Assembly: GCF_023283885.1 (NCBI RefSeq)
Contig: NZ_JAKILA010000026.1
Span: forward strand, 1 to 64,000
Reading direction: 5' to 3'
Origin: Shewanella basaltis
Lineage (GTDB): Bacteria > Pseudomonadota > Gammaproteobacteria > Enterobacterales > Shewanellaceae
DNA: 64,000 bases
The notes below the pieces were generated by a model that searched no databases, was not told the origin of the DNA, and saw only the letters and a list, made by a program, of their open reading frames with translations. The position numbers and the translations under genes are program-made. Below are positions 33,928 to 43,439 of the stretch, one piece after another. Numbering within the stretch: position 1 is the stretch's first letter; every line of letters starts with the position of its first letter.

Positions 33928-35778
33928 CTATGGGTTAAATGCACTCTGTTCGTGAGATAAGACTTTGCTGTCTTGTGTTTTCATTTTACTTAATTGGTTT
34001 AATATTGCGCGTTTCATTAACACTTCAAATGTGTCTAACTGCTGTAAGCTCGCAAGACCTATGCTGGCTTTCACGTCGTCTTTCCAATTGCTCAGTATTT
34101 GTTCTATTTGATGCATGACTCGTGTAGCCCCTGTTGCTGACGTATGAGGTAGCAAAATGACGAGCTCATCGAGACTATGGCGAAACAGCTGATCTTGTTC
34201 TCTTAATGCCAATTGAAATTGCTTTTCAAGATAGGGAATATCCACTTGGCGGATTTGGCTAATATTAACCAGAAGCATGCTCAGTTGATAATGGCCTTGT
34301 TTGGCGCTGAGCAGTAAGTTATCAATTCGTTGTTGTTGAGTTTCTTCTGTCGTGTCGGTTGATGCTGTTTGTGGTTTTTTCGCTAAAAATAGCACAAGGC
34401 CAATCGACAGCAATAAAATAATCAATGCCGTAATTGCGATATTTTGATTGATATTTGAGGTTGATTCTTGCTCTATAGGTGCAGCGTTATTTTGTTCAGC
34501 CAGGCGGGCTTGATACTGAACAAAATGAGCATTATTGAGTTTTGCAGCAGCTTGCTTAGCGGCCTCAAAACGCTGTACCTGAAATTGATAAGCCAGTTCA
34601 AACTGGTTGTTGATTGCGTAATATTCGCTGATGATGTGATTAAACTCTTCAAGGTCGGAAAACTGCTGAAGTTCGCTAGCTTGCTGGATGATGTCGTTAA
34701 GTAGTGCTAACGCTTGGTTGTCTTTGTTTTGTGCAAAATAAATCTTGGCTAACGTGCGTTTTATACGCATGACGTAAATTGGTTCTTTGTATTGGGTTAA
34801 TACTTTGATACTGAATGATGCTTGTTGTTCTGCCGTGTCGTTATTTCCAAGATACGAGTTGATAGCAGCAAGCAACGCATTACCAATAGCGATATCTCTT
34901 GTCGCTGTGTTTTTGTTATTTTCTGCTTCGGCTTTCTTCAAGTACAATAATACGTCTGGTTTATTATCTATTTCTATGTTGATTCGTGCCAAATTAACGG
35001 CAAATGCAAATTTTAGCTTACCAAACGCCGAGAAATCATTGGCAGCAGTTTCTGCAAAGTGAAGGGATTCTTTAATGTCACCCATAGAGAAAAAAACATT
35101 TGAAATTTCCAGTTGTACAAATGACCTAGGCAATAAATACCATTGTTGAAATTGAACTTGTGCCTCATCAAAAATGTCCAGCGCTAAGCGCAAATCTTCA
35201 ATTGATTGGTTATAGTTTTCTAGGCTTGTATTTTGCCTACTTCGCAAATACAAGGCATTCACCATGGCTTGTTTTTCAGAATAGCGTCTTGCCAGACGCA
35301 AGGCTTCTTCAGATTGTCGTTGTTCTTGTATGGTGTTACCAAGACTTTGATGAGCAGACGCTTCACACAATATAAAATAAGGTCGCGCAGAATCGTATTT
35401 TAACTGGCGAGCATTAAGTTCACCTTGTTTTGCCAGCATGATTGCCTGATTGAACTCACCAAACTCGAGTAAATTAAAACACCGTAATAAGCTTAAGCGA
35501 AGGGTTTCTACGTTGCTAAAAGCTTGAGTGCTCTGTTGCCGCTCCAGTGCTTCTAGAAGTGTTCTTGCGTCTTCTGATTTTTGCGAATTGATACTGTTAA
35601 TGACATCCAATTGCTCACTGACACTGAGCAACTGCGTTTTGGTGACGATGTTGTCGCTTAGAAGTAGCTCTTGCGAAGGGAGTGATAATGCCGGCGCCGC
35701 AACGAACAACAGCAATAAACCAAACATAAAACTCAACAAATTGTATTTATTTTTATTTGCTGCTTTCACACGTACCAT
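33928..35778 (-). CDS. TPR membrane protein with degenerate GGDEF domain
   Basis: 616 residues from ATG 35776-35778 (a TTG start at 35808 is possible). Signal-like N-terminus (LLSFMFGLLLLFVAAPALS), then a long helical region of tetratricopeptide-type repeats (about 60-420) outside the cytoplasm, a membrane segment (ITALIILLLSIGLVLFLAKK, near 450), and a C-terminal domain that looks like a diguanylate cyclase fold. The GGDEF signature is replaced by SLDEL in LFRHSLDELVILLPH, so no cyclase activity is expected. It could be a c-di-GMP-independent signalling protein. Unlinked to its neighbours. Confidence 0.75.
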   Translation of the reverse strand: MVRVKAANKNKYNLLSFMFGLLLLFVAAPALSLPSQELLLSDNIVTKTQLLSVSEQLDVINSINSQKSEDARTLLEALERQQSTQAFSNVETLRLSLLRCFNLLEFGEFNQAIMLAKQGELNARQLKYDSARPYFILCEASAHQSLGNTIQEQRQSEEALRLARRYSEKQAMVNALYLRSRQNTSLENYNQSIEDLRLALDIFDEAQVQFQQWYLLPRSFVQLEISNVFFSMGDIKESLHFAETAANDFSAFGKLKFAFAVNLARINIEIDNKPDVLLYLKKAEAENNKNTATRDIAIGNALLAAINSYLGNNDTAEQQASFSIKVLTQYKEPIYVMRIKRTLAKIYFAQNKDNQALALLNDIIQQASELQQFSDLEEFNHIISEYYAINNQFELAYQFQVQRFEAAKQAAAKLNNAHFVQYQARLAEQNNAAPIEQESTSNINQNIAITALIILLLSIGLVLFLAKKPQTASTDTTEETQQQRIDNLLLSAKQGHYQLSMLLVNISQIRQVDIPYLEKQFQLALREQDQLFRHSLDELVILLPHTSATGATRVMHQIEQILSNWKDDVKASIGLASLQQLDTFEVLMKRAILNQLSKMKTQDSKVLSHEQSAFNP

Positions 35779-35997
35779 CGTTACGTTGACTCTAATTGGG
35801 TTGTTCAAGTATACGGATTTTTAATTTTTGTTACATAAAAATATAAATGATGTGGCCATTTAAGTTCACGAATTTTGATCTAGCCCATTGAGATCATTAA
35901 GGCAAAAGATACCTTGGTCTCAAAGGTAAAATTGCATGAGATCACCGTAATGAGGTACTAGTACACCGTAATCTTTCTCAAGTTGAGTAATTTAGGG
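35779..35997. other. intergenic DNA upstream of the leu promoter
   Basis: No gene seen. Part of the region must carry the promoter of the leftward TPR gene; no clear -35/-10 pair stands out. The leu regulatory region follows directly. Confidence 0.35.
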
Positions 35998-36026
35998 TTG
36001 ACAGCAGCGCCAGCTCGCGTTAAATA
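35998..36026 (+). promoter_or_regulatory. leuABCD promoter
   Basis: TTGACA (35998-36003), a 17-bp spacer, then TAAATA (36021-36026). A consensus -35 and good -10 about 90 bp upstream of the leader peptide. Confidence 0.8.
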
Positions 36027-36113
36027 TTAGTCATAGAAAAATAATTCAGAATATTTATTTACTAAACATTAAGTAATGTGAATATAAAACTATTGAAAGT
36101 GAATACTAACGCT

Positions 36114-36197
36114 ATGAACACACAGGCTATTTTACTCGGACTCCTACTCCTCTCTCGCATAGACTGCGCGGAGTCCTTTGTGTTACATGCGAAATAA
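36114..36197 (+). CDS. leuL: leu operon leader peptide
   Basis: 27 residues, MNTQAILLGLLLLSRIDCAE and then seven more. Six of the residues 7-13 are Leu, with four in a row. This is the control region of leucine attenuation: when charged tRNA-Leu is scarce, the ribosome stalls at these codons, changes the RNA folding and lets transcription continue into leuA. The hairpin region (36138-36176) and terminator (36214-36245) follow. The start has no strong Shine-Dalgarno, only GAAAGTG upstream at long range. Confidence 0.85.
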   Translation: MNTQAILLGLLLLSRIDCAESFVLHAK

Positions 36198-36245
36198 CTC
36201 ATTCAGCATACACAAACCCCGCGCTAACAGTCGCGGGGTTTTTTG
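36138..36245 (+). promoter_or_regulatory. leu attenuator (pause hairpin plus terminator)
   Basis: GGACTCC (36138-36144), overlapping the Leu codons, pairs with GGAGTCC (36170-36176), a candidate pause hairpin. The terminator is AACCCCGCG (36215-36223), an 8-base loop, CGCGGGGTT (36232-36240) and a T-tract. Leader peptide, hairpin and terminator in this order are the full set needed for attenuation. The antiterminator pairing was not resolved by eye. Confidence 0.8.
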
Positions 36246-36326
36246 TTTTTAGCCCTTTTGAAACGAGCCGGTTGTGATATTTGCAGTTAGGTGAAATACA
36301 AACAAGATGGTCGATGGAGAAATTCG

Positions 36327-37895
36327 ATGTCCAATAGAGTCTTAATTTTTGATACAACATTGCGTGATGGTGAACAAGCACTTGCTGCCAGCTTAACCGT
36401 TAAAGAAAAGCTACAAATCGCGCTGGCTCTAGAGCGTTTGGGCGTTGATGTGATGGAAGTTGGGTTTCCTGTGTCTTCGCCAGGCGACTTTCATTCTGTG
36501 CAGACCATTGCTAAAACCATTAAAAACAGTCGTGTGTGTGCGTTATCTCGTGCATTAGAAAAAGACATTGATGCCGCAGCACAAGCCTTGTCTGTTGCCG
36601 ATCAATTCCGTATTCATACCTTTATTTCAACCTCAACCATCCATGTAGAGAGCAAATTAAAGCGTTCGTTCGATGATGTGCTAGACATGGCGGTGGGTGC
36701 GGTGAAATACGCTAGGCGCTTTACTGACGATGTTGAATTTTCGTGTGAAGATGCCGGACGCACTCCCATCGATAATTTGTGCCGTATGGTTGAGGCCGCA
36801 ATCAAAGCCGGTGCCCGCACGATTAACATCCCTGACACTGTTGGTTATACGGTGCCTAGTGAGTTTGGGGGCATCATTCAAACGCTTTTCAACCGCGTAC
36901 CCAATATCGATCAAGCGGTGATTTCGGTGCATTGCCATGATGATTTAGGGTTGTCAGTGGCTAACTCCATTGCAGCCGTTGAAATGGGGGCTCGCCAAGT
37001 TGAATGTACCATTAATGGGATTGGCGAACGCGCAGGCAATTGTTCGTTAGAAGAAATTGCGATGATTTTGGCGACGCGTAAAAACTTGTTAAATTTAGAT
37101 TGCGGCATTAATGCTAAAGAAATTCACCGTACATCATCGTTAGTGAGTCAGCTTTGTAATATGCCAATTCAAGCCAACAAGGCGATTGTAGGAACCAATG
37201 CTTTCTCGCATTCGTCAGGTATTCACCAAGATGGCATGTTAAAAGCGAAAAATACTTATGAAATTATGACACCAGAAAGTATTGGCCTAAATCGCAATAA
37301 CTTAAACATGACTTCTCGTTCTGGTCGCCATGTGATTAAACACCGCATGGAAGAAATGGGCTATTTGCCAACTGACTACGATATGGACAGCCTATATGAG
37401 CAGTTTTTAACCCTAGCGGACAAAAAAGGCCAAGTATTTGATTACGATTTAGAAGCATTGGTCTTTATGGAGTCACAAGCGCAAGATGATGACAAATATC
37501 AGCTTCAGCATATGATGGTGCATTCGGACTCCACAGAGGGTGTCGCTACCGCCACTGTGCGCATTGCAGTCGACGGTAACGATATTACCGAGGCGGCAAC
37601 AGGTAATGGGCCTGTTGATGCGGCATACAATGCCATTGCCCGTGCGACAGATCGTAAAATCAATATTACTAATTACAAACTCAGTGCCAAAGGCGAAGGG
37701 CAAAATGCATTGGGGCAGGTTGATATTACTGCAAAATATAATGAACAAATGTTCCATGGTGTCGGTTTAGCAACTGACGTCGTAGAGGCCTCTGCTCAAG
37801 CGTTGGTGCATGTGATGAATTTAGTGTACCGCGCAGATAAAGTGGCTGATTTTAAACAACAGATCCATAAAGAAAGGGAGTTAGGTGGCGTATGA
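36327..37895 (+). CDS. leuA: 2-isopropylmalate synthase
   Basis: 522 residues. It condenses acetyl-CoA with 2-oxoisovalerate, the committed step of leucine synthesis. The N-terminal TIM barrel has FDTTLRDGEQAL and the metal-binding SVHCHDDLGLSVANS; HSSGIHQDGMLK is conserved. The C-terminal LeuA dimer domain is the leucine-feedback site. The start ATG 36327 follows GGAGA; twelve more codons upstream are in frame but not family-like. Its stop overlaps leuB by 4 bp. Controlled by the attenuator upstream. Confidence 0.97.
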   Translation: MSNRVLIFDTTLRDGEQALAASLTVKEKLQIALALERLGVDVMEVGFPVSSPGDFHSVQTIAKTIKNSRVCALSRALEKDIDAAAQALSVADQFRIHTFISTSTIHVESKLKRSFDDVLDMAVGAVKYARRFTDDVEFSCEDAGRTPIDNLCRMVEAAIKAGARTINIPDTVGYTVPSEFGGIIQTLFNRVPNIDQAVISVHCHDDLGLSVANSIAAVEMGARQVECTINGIGERAGNCSLEEIAMILATRKNLLNLDCGINAKEIHRTSSLVSQLCNMPIQANKAIVGTNAFSHSSGIHQDGMLKAKNTYEIMTPESIGLNRNNLNMTSRSGRHVIKHRMEEMGYLPTDYDMDSLYEQFLTLADKKGQVFDYDLEALVFMESQAQDDDKYQLQHMMVHSDSTEGVATATVRIAVDGNDITEAATGNGPVDAAYNAIARATDRKINITNYKLSAKGEGQNALGQVDITAKYNEQMFHGVGLATDVVEASAQALVHVMNLVYRADKVADFKQQIHKERELGGV

Positions 37896-38986
37896 GTTAT
37901 CAAATAGCAGTTTTGTCGGGTGATGGTATTGGTCCTGAAGTGATGGCAGAAGCACGTAAAGTGCTTAGTGCTGTTGAAACCCGTTTTGGACTTGATATTC
38001 AATACACCGAATATGATGTTGGCGGTATTGCCATTGATAACCATGGTTGCCCTTTACCTGATGCAACACTAAAAGGTTGTGAAGCCGCAGATGCGATTTT
38101 ATTTGGTAGTGTAGGCGGCCCTAAATGGGAACATTTACCTCCAAACGATCAACCTGAGCGCGGAGCATTGTTGCCACTGCGGGGTCATTTTGAGTTATTT
38201 TGTAATTTACGCCCAGCAAAATTACATGACGGCTTAGAACATATGTCACCACTACGTAGCGACATATCAGCACGCGGGTTTGATGTGTTGTGTGTACGTG
38301 AGTTAACCGGTGGTATCTACTTTGGTAAACCTAAAGGGCGCCAAGGTGAAGGTGAAAGCGAAGAAGCGTTTGATACCATGCGTTATAGTCGCCGCGAGAT
38401 CAGCCGTATTGCACGTATTGCTTTTGAAGCCGCAAGAGGCCGTAAAAAGAAGGTCACTTCAGTAGATAAAGCTAACGTGTTGGCGTGTTCAGTACTATGG
38501 CGCCAAGTGGTAGAGGAGGTCGCTAAAGACTTTCCTGATGTCACCTTAGAGCACATTTATATTGATAACGCGACCATGCAGCTATTACGTCGTCCAGACG
38601 AGTTTGACGTAATGTTATGTTCAAATTTATTTGGTGATATTTTGTCAGATGAAATTGCCATGCTAACAGGTTCTATGGGGCTGTTATCGTCGGCAAGTAT
38701 GAACAGCACTGGGTTTGGGTTATTTGAACCCGCTGGTGGTAGTGCGCCTGATATTGCTGGGCAAGGTATTGCTAACCCGGTGGCACAAATTTTATCGGCG
38801 GCATTAATGTTGCGCCACAGCTTAAAGCAAGAAGAGGCAGCAAGTGCTATTGAGCGTGCGGTTACCAAAGCATTGGCAAGTGGCTACCTTACGGGTGAAC
38901 TGTTAGCTGCAGATAAACGCAGTCAAGCTAAATCGACAGTACAAATGGGTGATTTTATCGCTCAGGCAATAAAGGAAGGTGTGTAA
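37892..38986 (+). CDS. leuB: 3-isopropylmalate dehydrogenase
   Basis: 364 residues. NAD-dependent oxidative decarboxylation of 3-isopropylmalate. Family blocks: AVLSGDGIGPEVMAEA, ILFGSVGGPKWEHLPP, CVRELTGGIYFGKPKGR and the metal and cofactor region NLFGDILSDEIAMLTGSMG, GGSAPDIAGQGIANP. ATGA overlap with leuA (4 bp), and one-base overlap with leuC, so the operon is fully coupled. Confidence 0.97.
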   Translation: MSYQIAVLSGDGIGPEVMAEARKVLSAVETRFGLDIQYTEYDVGGIAIDNHGCPLPDATLKGCEAADAILFGSVGGPKWEHLPPNDQPERGALLPLRGHFELFCNLRPAKLHDGLEHMSPLRSDISARGFDVLCVRELTGGIYFGKPKGRQGEGESEEAFDTMRYSRREISRIARIAFEAARGRKKKVTSVDKANVLACSVLWRQVVEEVAKDFPDVTLEHIYIDNATMQLLRRPDEFDVMLCSNLFGDILSDEIAMLTGSMGLLSSASMNSTGFGLFEPAGGSAPDIAGQGIANPVAQILSAALMLRHSLKQEEAASAIERAVTKALASGYLTGELLAADKRSQAKSTVQMGDFIAQAIKEGV

Positions 38987-40398
38987 TGGCCCAGGTAACA
39001 GGTAAAACCTTATACGAAAAAGTGTGGGATGCGCATATAGTGGCAAGCCCAGAAGGTGAGGCGCCAATTATATATGTTGATCGGCATTTAGTGCATGAAG
39101 TGACATCCCCGCAAGCCTTTAGTGGGTTGAAAGTGGCTGGGCGTCAATTACGCGCACCCGAAAAAACCTTTGCTACCATGGACCATAATACTTCGACTCG
39201 AAGTGCAAGTTTAGATGCGCTAAGCCCAATGGCCCGCACGCAAGTGGAAACGTTGGCACAAAACTGTAAAGAGTTTGGTGTGCGTTTGTACGATATTCAT
39301 CATCCAAATCAAGGTATTGTGCATGTCATGGGGCCAGAGCTTGGTATTACTTTACCAGGAACTGTCATTGTGTGTGGTGACTCGCATACCGCGACTCATG
39401 GCGCATTTGGTGCATTGGCATTTGGTATTGGCACATCAGAAGTTGAGCATGTATTAGCAACACAAACCTTACGGCAATTAAAAGCCAAAACCATGAAAGT
39501 GGAAGTGCGTGGTCAGGTGACAGACGGCGTGACGGCAAAAGATATCGTACTGGCGATTATTGGCAAGCTTGGTATGGACGGTGGTACTGGTTATGTGGTT
39601 GAGTTTTGTGGCCAAGCCATTGAAGCGTTAAGCATGGAAGGCCGTATGACATTATGTAACATGGCCATCGAAATGGGTGCTAAAGCCGGTATGGTGGCAC
39701 CAGATCAAACGACCTTTGATTACCTAAAAGGCCGTGAGTTTGCGCCAAAAGAAGAGTTATGGGAGCAGGCGGTTGCGGCGTGGTCACAGCTTAAAACCGA
39801 TACTGATGCCGTGTTTGATGCCGAAGTGGTATTAGATGCTAAAAACATTGCGCCGCAATTAACCTGGGGAACAAACCCTGGGCAAGTTGTAGCCATCGAT
39901 GCCGTGGTTCCTAACCCGCAAGATGAACCCAATCTGACTAATCGCACCAGCATGATTAAGGCATTGGAGTACATTGGTTTAACACCAGGTACTAAAATGA
40001 CCGACATTAGCATTAATAAAGTGTTTATTGGTTCTTGCACTAATTCGCGCATTGAAGATTTACGTTCTGCGGCGGTATATGCCAAAAATCGTAAGGTAGC
40101 ACCGGGCGTGGTTGCGATTGTGGTGCCTGGTTCTGGCCAGGTAAAACTTCAAGCAGAAGCAGAAGGCCTAGATAAAATCTTTATTGAAGCCGGATTTGAA
40201 TGGCGCTTACCGGGATGCTCTATGTGTTTAGCCATGAACGATGACCGCTTAGAGCCCGGCGATCGCTGCGCCTCTACAAGTAACCGTAACTTCGAAGGAC
40301 GCCAAGGCCGTGGCAGTCGCACACATTTGGTGAGTCCTGCGATGGCGGCTGCAGCTGCCATCGCTGGTCACTTTGTTGATATTCGTAAACCTTACTAA
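38986..40398 (+). CDS. leuC: 3-isopropylmalate dehydratase, large subunit
   Basis: 470 residues, aconitase superfamily. With LeuD it isomerises 2- to 3-isopropylmalate. The iron-sulphur cluster cysteines are in GSCTNSRIEDL and LPGCSMCLAMN; GDSHTATHGAFGALAFGIGTSE is the conserved substrate region. Cofactor [4Fe-4S] is inferred from these. It begins at the last base of leuB and ends 19 bp before leuD. Confidence 0.97.
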   Translation: MAQVTGKTLYEKVWDAHIVASPEGEAPIIYVDRHLVHEVTSPQAFSGLKVAGRQLRAPEKTFATMDHNTSTRSASLDALSPMARTQVETLAQNCKEFGVRLYDIHHPNQGIVHVMGPELGITLPGTVIVCGDSHTATHGAFGALAFGIGTSEVEHVLATQTLRQLKAKTMKVEVRGQVTDGVTAKDIVLAIIGKLGMDGGTGYVVEFCGQAIEALSMEGRMTLCNMAIEMGAKAGMVAPDQTTFDYLKGREFAPKEELWEQAVAAWSQLKTDTDAVFDAEVVLDAKNIAPQLTWGTNPGQVVAIDAVVPNPQDEPNLTNRTSMIKALEYIGLTPGTKMTDISINKVFIGSCTNSRIEDLRSAAVYAKNRKVAPGVVAIVVPGSGQVKLQAEAEGLDKIFIEAGFEWRLPGCSMCLAMNDDRLEPGDRCASTSNRNFEGRQGRGSRTHLVSPAMAAAAAIAGHFVDIRKPY

Positions 40399-40417
40399 AC
40401 CGAGATAGGAGACAAAC

Positions 40418-41023
40418 ATGCAAGCATTTACTGCCCATACCGGTTTAGCGGTAGTGATCGATAGTGCCAATATCGACACAGATCAAATTATTCCGAAGCA
40501 ATTTTTATCTAAAGTGACCCGTGATGGCTTTGGGGTGCATTTATTCCATGACTGGCGTTATTTAGATGATGCCGGCGATAAGCCTAACCCAGACTTTGCG
40601 CTTAATAAGCCGCGTTATAAAGGGGCTTCTATTTTATTGGCCCAAGAAAACTTTGGCTGTGGTTCATCGCGTGAACATGCGCCTTGGGCGTTGGCAGACT
40701 TTGGTTTACGCGTGATTATTGCCCCAACATTTGCTGATATTTTTTACGGCAACTCCATTAATAATGGTTTATTACCCGTTAAGTTGCCTGCACAGCAAGT
40801 ACAACAATTGATGGATGAAGTTGAGGCAACCGAAGGGGCGCAAATTACGGTTGATTTACAAGCCTTAACTGTTACAGCGCCTTCAGGAAAGGTGTTTAGC
40901 TTTAGTTTGGTGGAGTCAGCAAGGCATAAACTGCTTAATGGTTTAGACGCCATAGGCTTAACCTTATCATTTGAGCAGCATATCAGTGATTATGAAGCTA
41001 AAATTCCGCAGTGGTATGCGTAA
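40418..41023 (+). CDS. leuD: 3-isopropylmalate dehydratase, small subunit
   Basis: 201 residues, the swivel domain partner of LeuC: NIDTDQIIPKQFL, FGCGSSREHAPWAL and FADIFYGNSINNGLLP are the family motifs. The start ATG 40418 follows ATAGGAG. Last gene of leuABCD; a strong terminator lies 100 bp downstream. Confidence 0.97.
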   Translation: MQAFTAHTGLAVVIDSANIDTDQIIPKQFLSKVTRDGFGVHLFHDWRYLDDAGDKPNPDFALNKPRYKGASILLAQENFGCGSSREHAPWALADFGLRVIIAPTFADIFYGNSINNGLLPVKLPAQQVQQLMDEVEATEGAQITVDLQALTVTAPSGKVFSFSLVESARHKLLNGLDAIGLTLSFEQHISDYEAKIPQWYA

Positions 41024-41124
41024 TTTGTCTTGAATACATTGACATCGCCCTTGAGTGGTTATGGCTTGGCTAGCTGATCAGTTAACAGCTCATATAAATG
41101 AGTCATGTGTGGTCATTCAGTGTG

Positions 41125-41160
41125 AAAAAACCTCTTTTTGTGTGCAAAAAGAGGTTTTTT
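41125..41160 (+). terminator. leu operon terminator
   Basis: AAAAAACCTCTTTTT (41125-41139), loop GTGTGC, AAAAAGAGGTTTTTT (41146-41160): a 15-bp perfect stem ending in a T-run. The AT-rich symmetric form may also work on the other strand. Confidence 0.9.
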
Positions 41161-41553
41161 TATTTTTTATATGTAAATTAATTTTTGTTTGAAAACGGTT
41201 AACTTAATTTGTAGCGCGATGACAATCAGTAACTAAATGCAGTGATTAAAGCTAACTTGTGTGCCAACTTTATTTGTTTAAGTATTTGTTTTGTATTAGT
41301 TAAGTGGTTGTTTTGAGTGGCTGCTGGTATTTGGGCGTACAGGTATTTATATTTTTACCTAGGTAACTACCCATGCCAATTAAAAATCTTGCGCTAGATC
41401 ACAGTTTTAAATTGGCCGATTTGCTCCTCTTGCTCGATTCCCCCCTGTTGCAAAGCCGTTTTGGATCCGTAAACTGATGCCCTCATTTAAATCGAGCTTT
41501 TACTCTATTGAGGTCGATTTAAGCAGTATGAATCTTAAACACAGAGAATGATA
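41161..41553. other. upstream region of the FadL-type gene
   Basis: About 390 bp without a gene. It holds a 9-bp perfect inverted repeat TTAAATCGA (41487-41495) / TCGATTTAA (41514-41522), 30 bp before the start, and AGGTA...TACCT (41341-41360) overlapping the palindrome ACCTAGGT (41357-41364). Either could be an operator for a fatty-acid regulator, but neither matches a FadR or PsrA consensus that I can recall with confidence. Confidence 0.4.
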
Positions 41554-42906
41554 ATGAAAAAAACAGTGTTAACATTGGCCATTAGCGCCATTGTATTTGG
41601 GGCAACAACTCAAGTAAAAGCAGCAGGTTTTCAACTTGCAGAATCGTCAGCAACTGGGCTTGGCCGAGCATTTGCTGGTGAAGCCGCCATTGCAGATAAC
41701 GCGTCAACTCAAGCAAGAAACCCTGCCATGCTCGCATACCTTGAAGGTCGTCAGCTTTCTGCTGGTGGTGTTTATGTTATGCCAAATGTGGATGTGTTAG
41801 GGGATGTAAGTATTACTTCTCCTTTATTAGGATCTGATGCGATAGTCGTCGATGCAGATGCAATTGATGTGGCCGACGATGCCCTGATACCTAACTTTTA
41901 TTATTCGAATCAGCTAAATGATAAATGGACTTGGGGTCTTGCTGTTAATGCTAACTACGGTTTAGCAACCGAAACCTCCCCAAGCAGTGCCGCTGCCATT
42001 TTTGGTAGTCACACCGCGATTACCACCGTTGAATTTAACCCAAATATTGCCTATCGCATTGATGATGAATTTACCGTGGGAGCAGGTCTGAGAATCGTTT
42101 ATGGTGAAGGCGAAATCAGCGCAACAACACCAGCTTGGATAGAGGCGATTAAGGCTAACCCTAGTGTGCCAGAGAGTATTTCAGCGCGTCTGCCAGCATC
42201 AGGTACAGAGCTTAAGTCAATGGAAGGTGATGACATTGGTTATGGTTGGAAAGCCGGAGCAAGTTGGCAAATTAATGCCAACAACCGTATTGGTTTAGCC
42301 TATCACAGCGGCGTTGATCTTGAGTTAGATGGTAGCGCAGCGGGTGTTGTCTACAATGGCGGTCAAGACGTTAAAATAGATGGGTATTTACCTATCGAAC
42401 TTCCTGCAATTGCTGAGTTGGCATCATATCACCAACTTACAGAAAACTGGGCGGTGCATGCAAGTGTCAATTGGACACAATGGAGCACCTTTGATCGTTT
42501 GGTCGCTTATTTCCCTGGAGAGATAAAACCGACTGGCGATCTTGAATCTGACGTTGTTAAAGAAGAAAACTTTAAAGATAACTGGCGCTACTCAATCGGT
42601 ACGACTTATCACCTTGATGAGCAATGGTCACTTCGTGCTGGTGTTGCGCTCGATAACACCGCTGTAGATGATGAGCATCGTACAACAACAATTCCAGATT
42701 CGGATCGTTTGTGGTTCAGTATGGGAGCTGGTTATCAAGTGTCTGACAATCTAAGTGTGGACCTTGGCGTAACCTATATTCGTATGCACGGTGATGCTCC
42801 CATTGATGAAACTCAAGACTTACTCGGACTTGCCTCTATCGGCTTTAGTGGCGAAGCAACTGGCGACGTATGGCTAACCGGATTACAGCTTAGCTATAAA
42901 ATGTAA
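41554..42906 (+). CDS. FadL-family outer membrane transporter
   Basis: 450 residues. The signal peptide MKKTVLTLAISAIVFGATTQ with cut after VKA leaves AGFQLAESSATGLGRAFAGE, which is the conserved FadL N-terminus (hatch segment), with NPAML later. The rest is alternating-hydrophobicity beta-barrel sequence ending GLQLSYKM, with an even-length last strand. It imports long-chain fatty acids or similar hydrophobic compounds through the outer membrane. The start is ATG 41554 rather than the ATG two codons earlier. Single gene, with its own downstream terminator. Confidence 0.92.
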   Translation: MKKTVLTLAISAIVFGATTQVKAAGFQLAESSATGLGRAFAGEAAIADNASTQARNPAMLAYLEGRQLSAGGVYVMPNVDVLGDVSITSPLLGSDAIVVDADAIDVADDALIPNFYYSNQLNDKWTWGLAVNANYGLATETSPSSAAAIFGSHTAITTVEFNPNIAYRIDDEFTVGAGLRIVYGEGEISATTPAWIEAIKANPSVPESISARLPASGTELKSMEGDDIGYGWKAGASWQINANNRIGLAYHSGVDLELDGSAAGVVYNGGQDVKIDGYLPIELPAIAELASYHQLTENWAVHASVNWTQWSTFDRLVAYFPGEIKPTGDLESDVVKEENFKDNWRYSIGTTYHLDEQWSLRAGVALDNTAVDDEHRTTTIPDSDRLWFSMGAGYQVSDNLSVDLGVTYIRMHGDAPIDETQDLLGLASIGFSGEATGDVWLTGLQLSYKM

Positions 42907-43092
42907 CTGATTAAGGTCATACTCATCAGCACAAAAATGTGATCATGCTGACTGGTTAACATGGTTTATTACTTTGTTAGAAATGTTGAAGATAGAACAA
43001 TTATCTCGCAGCCATTTCTGCCTTGTTCTAAGCGATTTTTCTTAGGTAATGTCTGATCACTTATTTTTCCTGATGGTTTAACAAGCGATTTA

Positions 43093-43116
43093 GCCCTGCA
43101 TTTGCGGGGCTTTTTT
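43093..43116 (+). terminator. terminator downstream of the FadL-type gene
   Basis: GCCCTGC (43093-43099), loop ATTT, GCGGGGC (43104-43110) with one G-T pair, then six T residues. A Rho-independent terminator about 190 bp after the stop. Confidence 0.8.
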
Positions 43117-43439
43117 ACATTTTAGGGGAGATGATTTGAACTAGGCAACGATTGGCCAGTTTGGTTGAGGTGGTATTACTCATATAGATAGCATTAAAGG
43201 TGTGCTTCTGCAGTGTTTACTTTGCGCTATCGCGAGTTGAGAGCTGTGTTACTGCGCCGCGACGCTTGAACAAAAACGGCTGGAAACATTCTAAGTGGTC
43301 ACTATTAATAGGGTGCATTAATGACAAACATAGACTATTACTTGCATTAAATTTATGTGTCGATGTAGGATGTACTATTTGCTAATTAAGCAGATAAATC
43401 ATATAAAAATAATCATATTAAAATGATATAGGAATTCAG
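43117..43439. other. intergenic region upstream of glpK
   Basis: About 320 bp. A 61-residue reading frame at 43200-43385 is Cys-rich and lacks a ribosome-binding site, so I regard it as non-coding. There is no glpF here. A good GGAATTCAG ribosome-binding site precedes glpK, but no promoter stands out. Confidence 0.4.

Noticed and set aside
41391..41410. Possible CRP site upstream of the FadL-type gene
   Set aside because: Only the TCACA half is good; the left half matches 2 of 5 bases.
43200..43385. 61-residue ORF upstream of glpK
   Set aside because: Cys-rich, no ribosome-binding site, no recognised family, and it sits in what reads as a promoter region.
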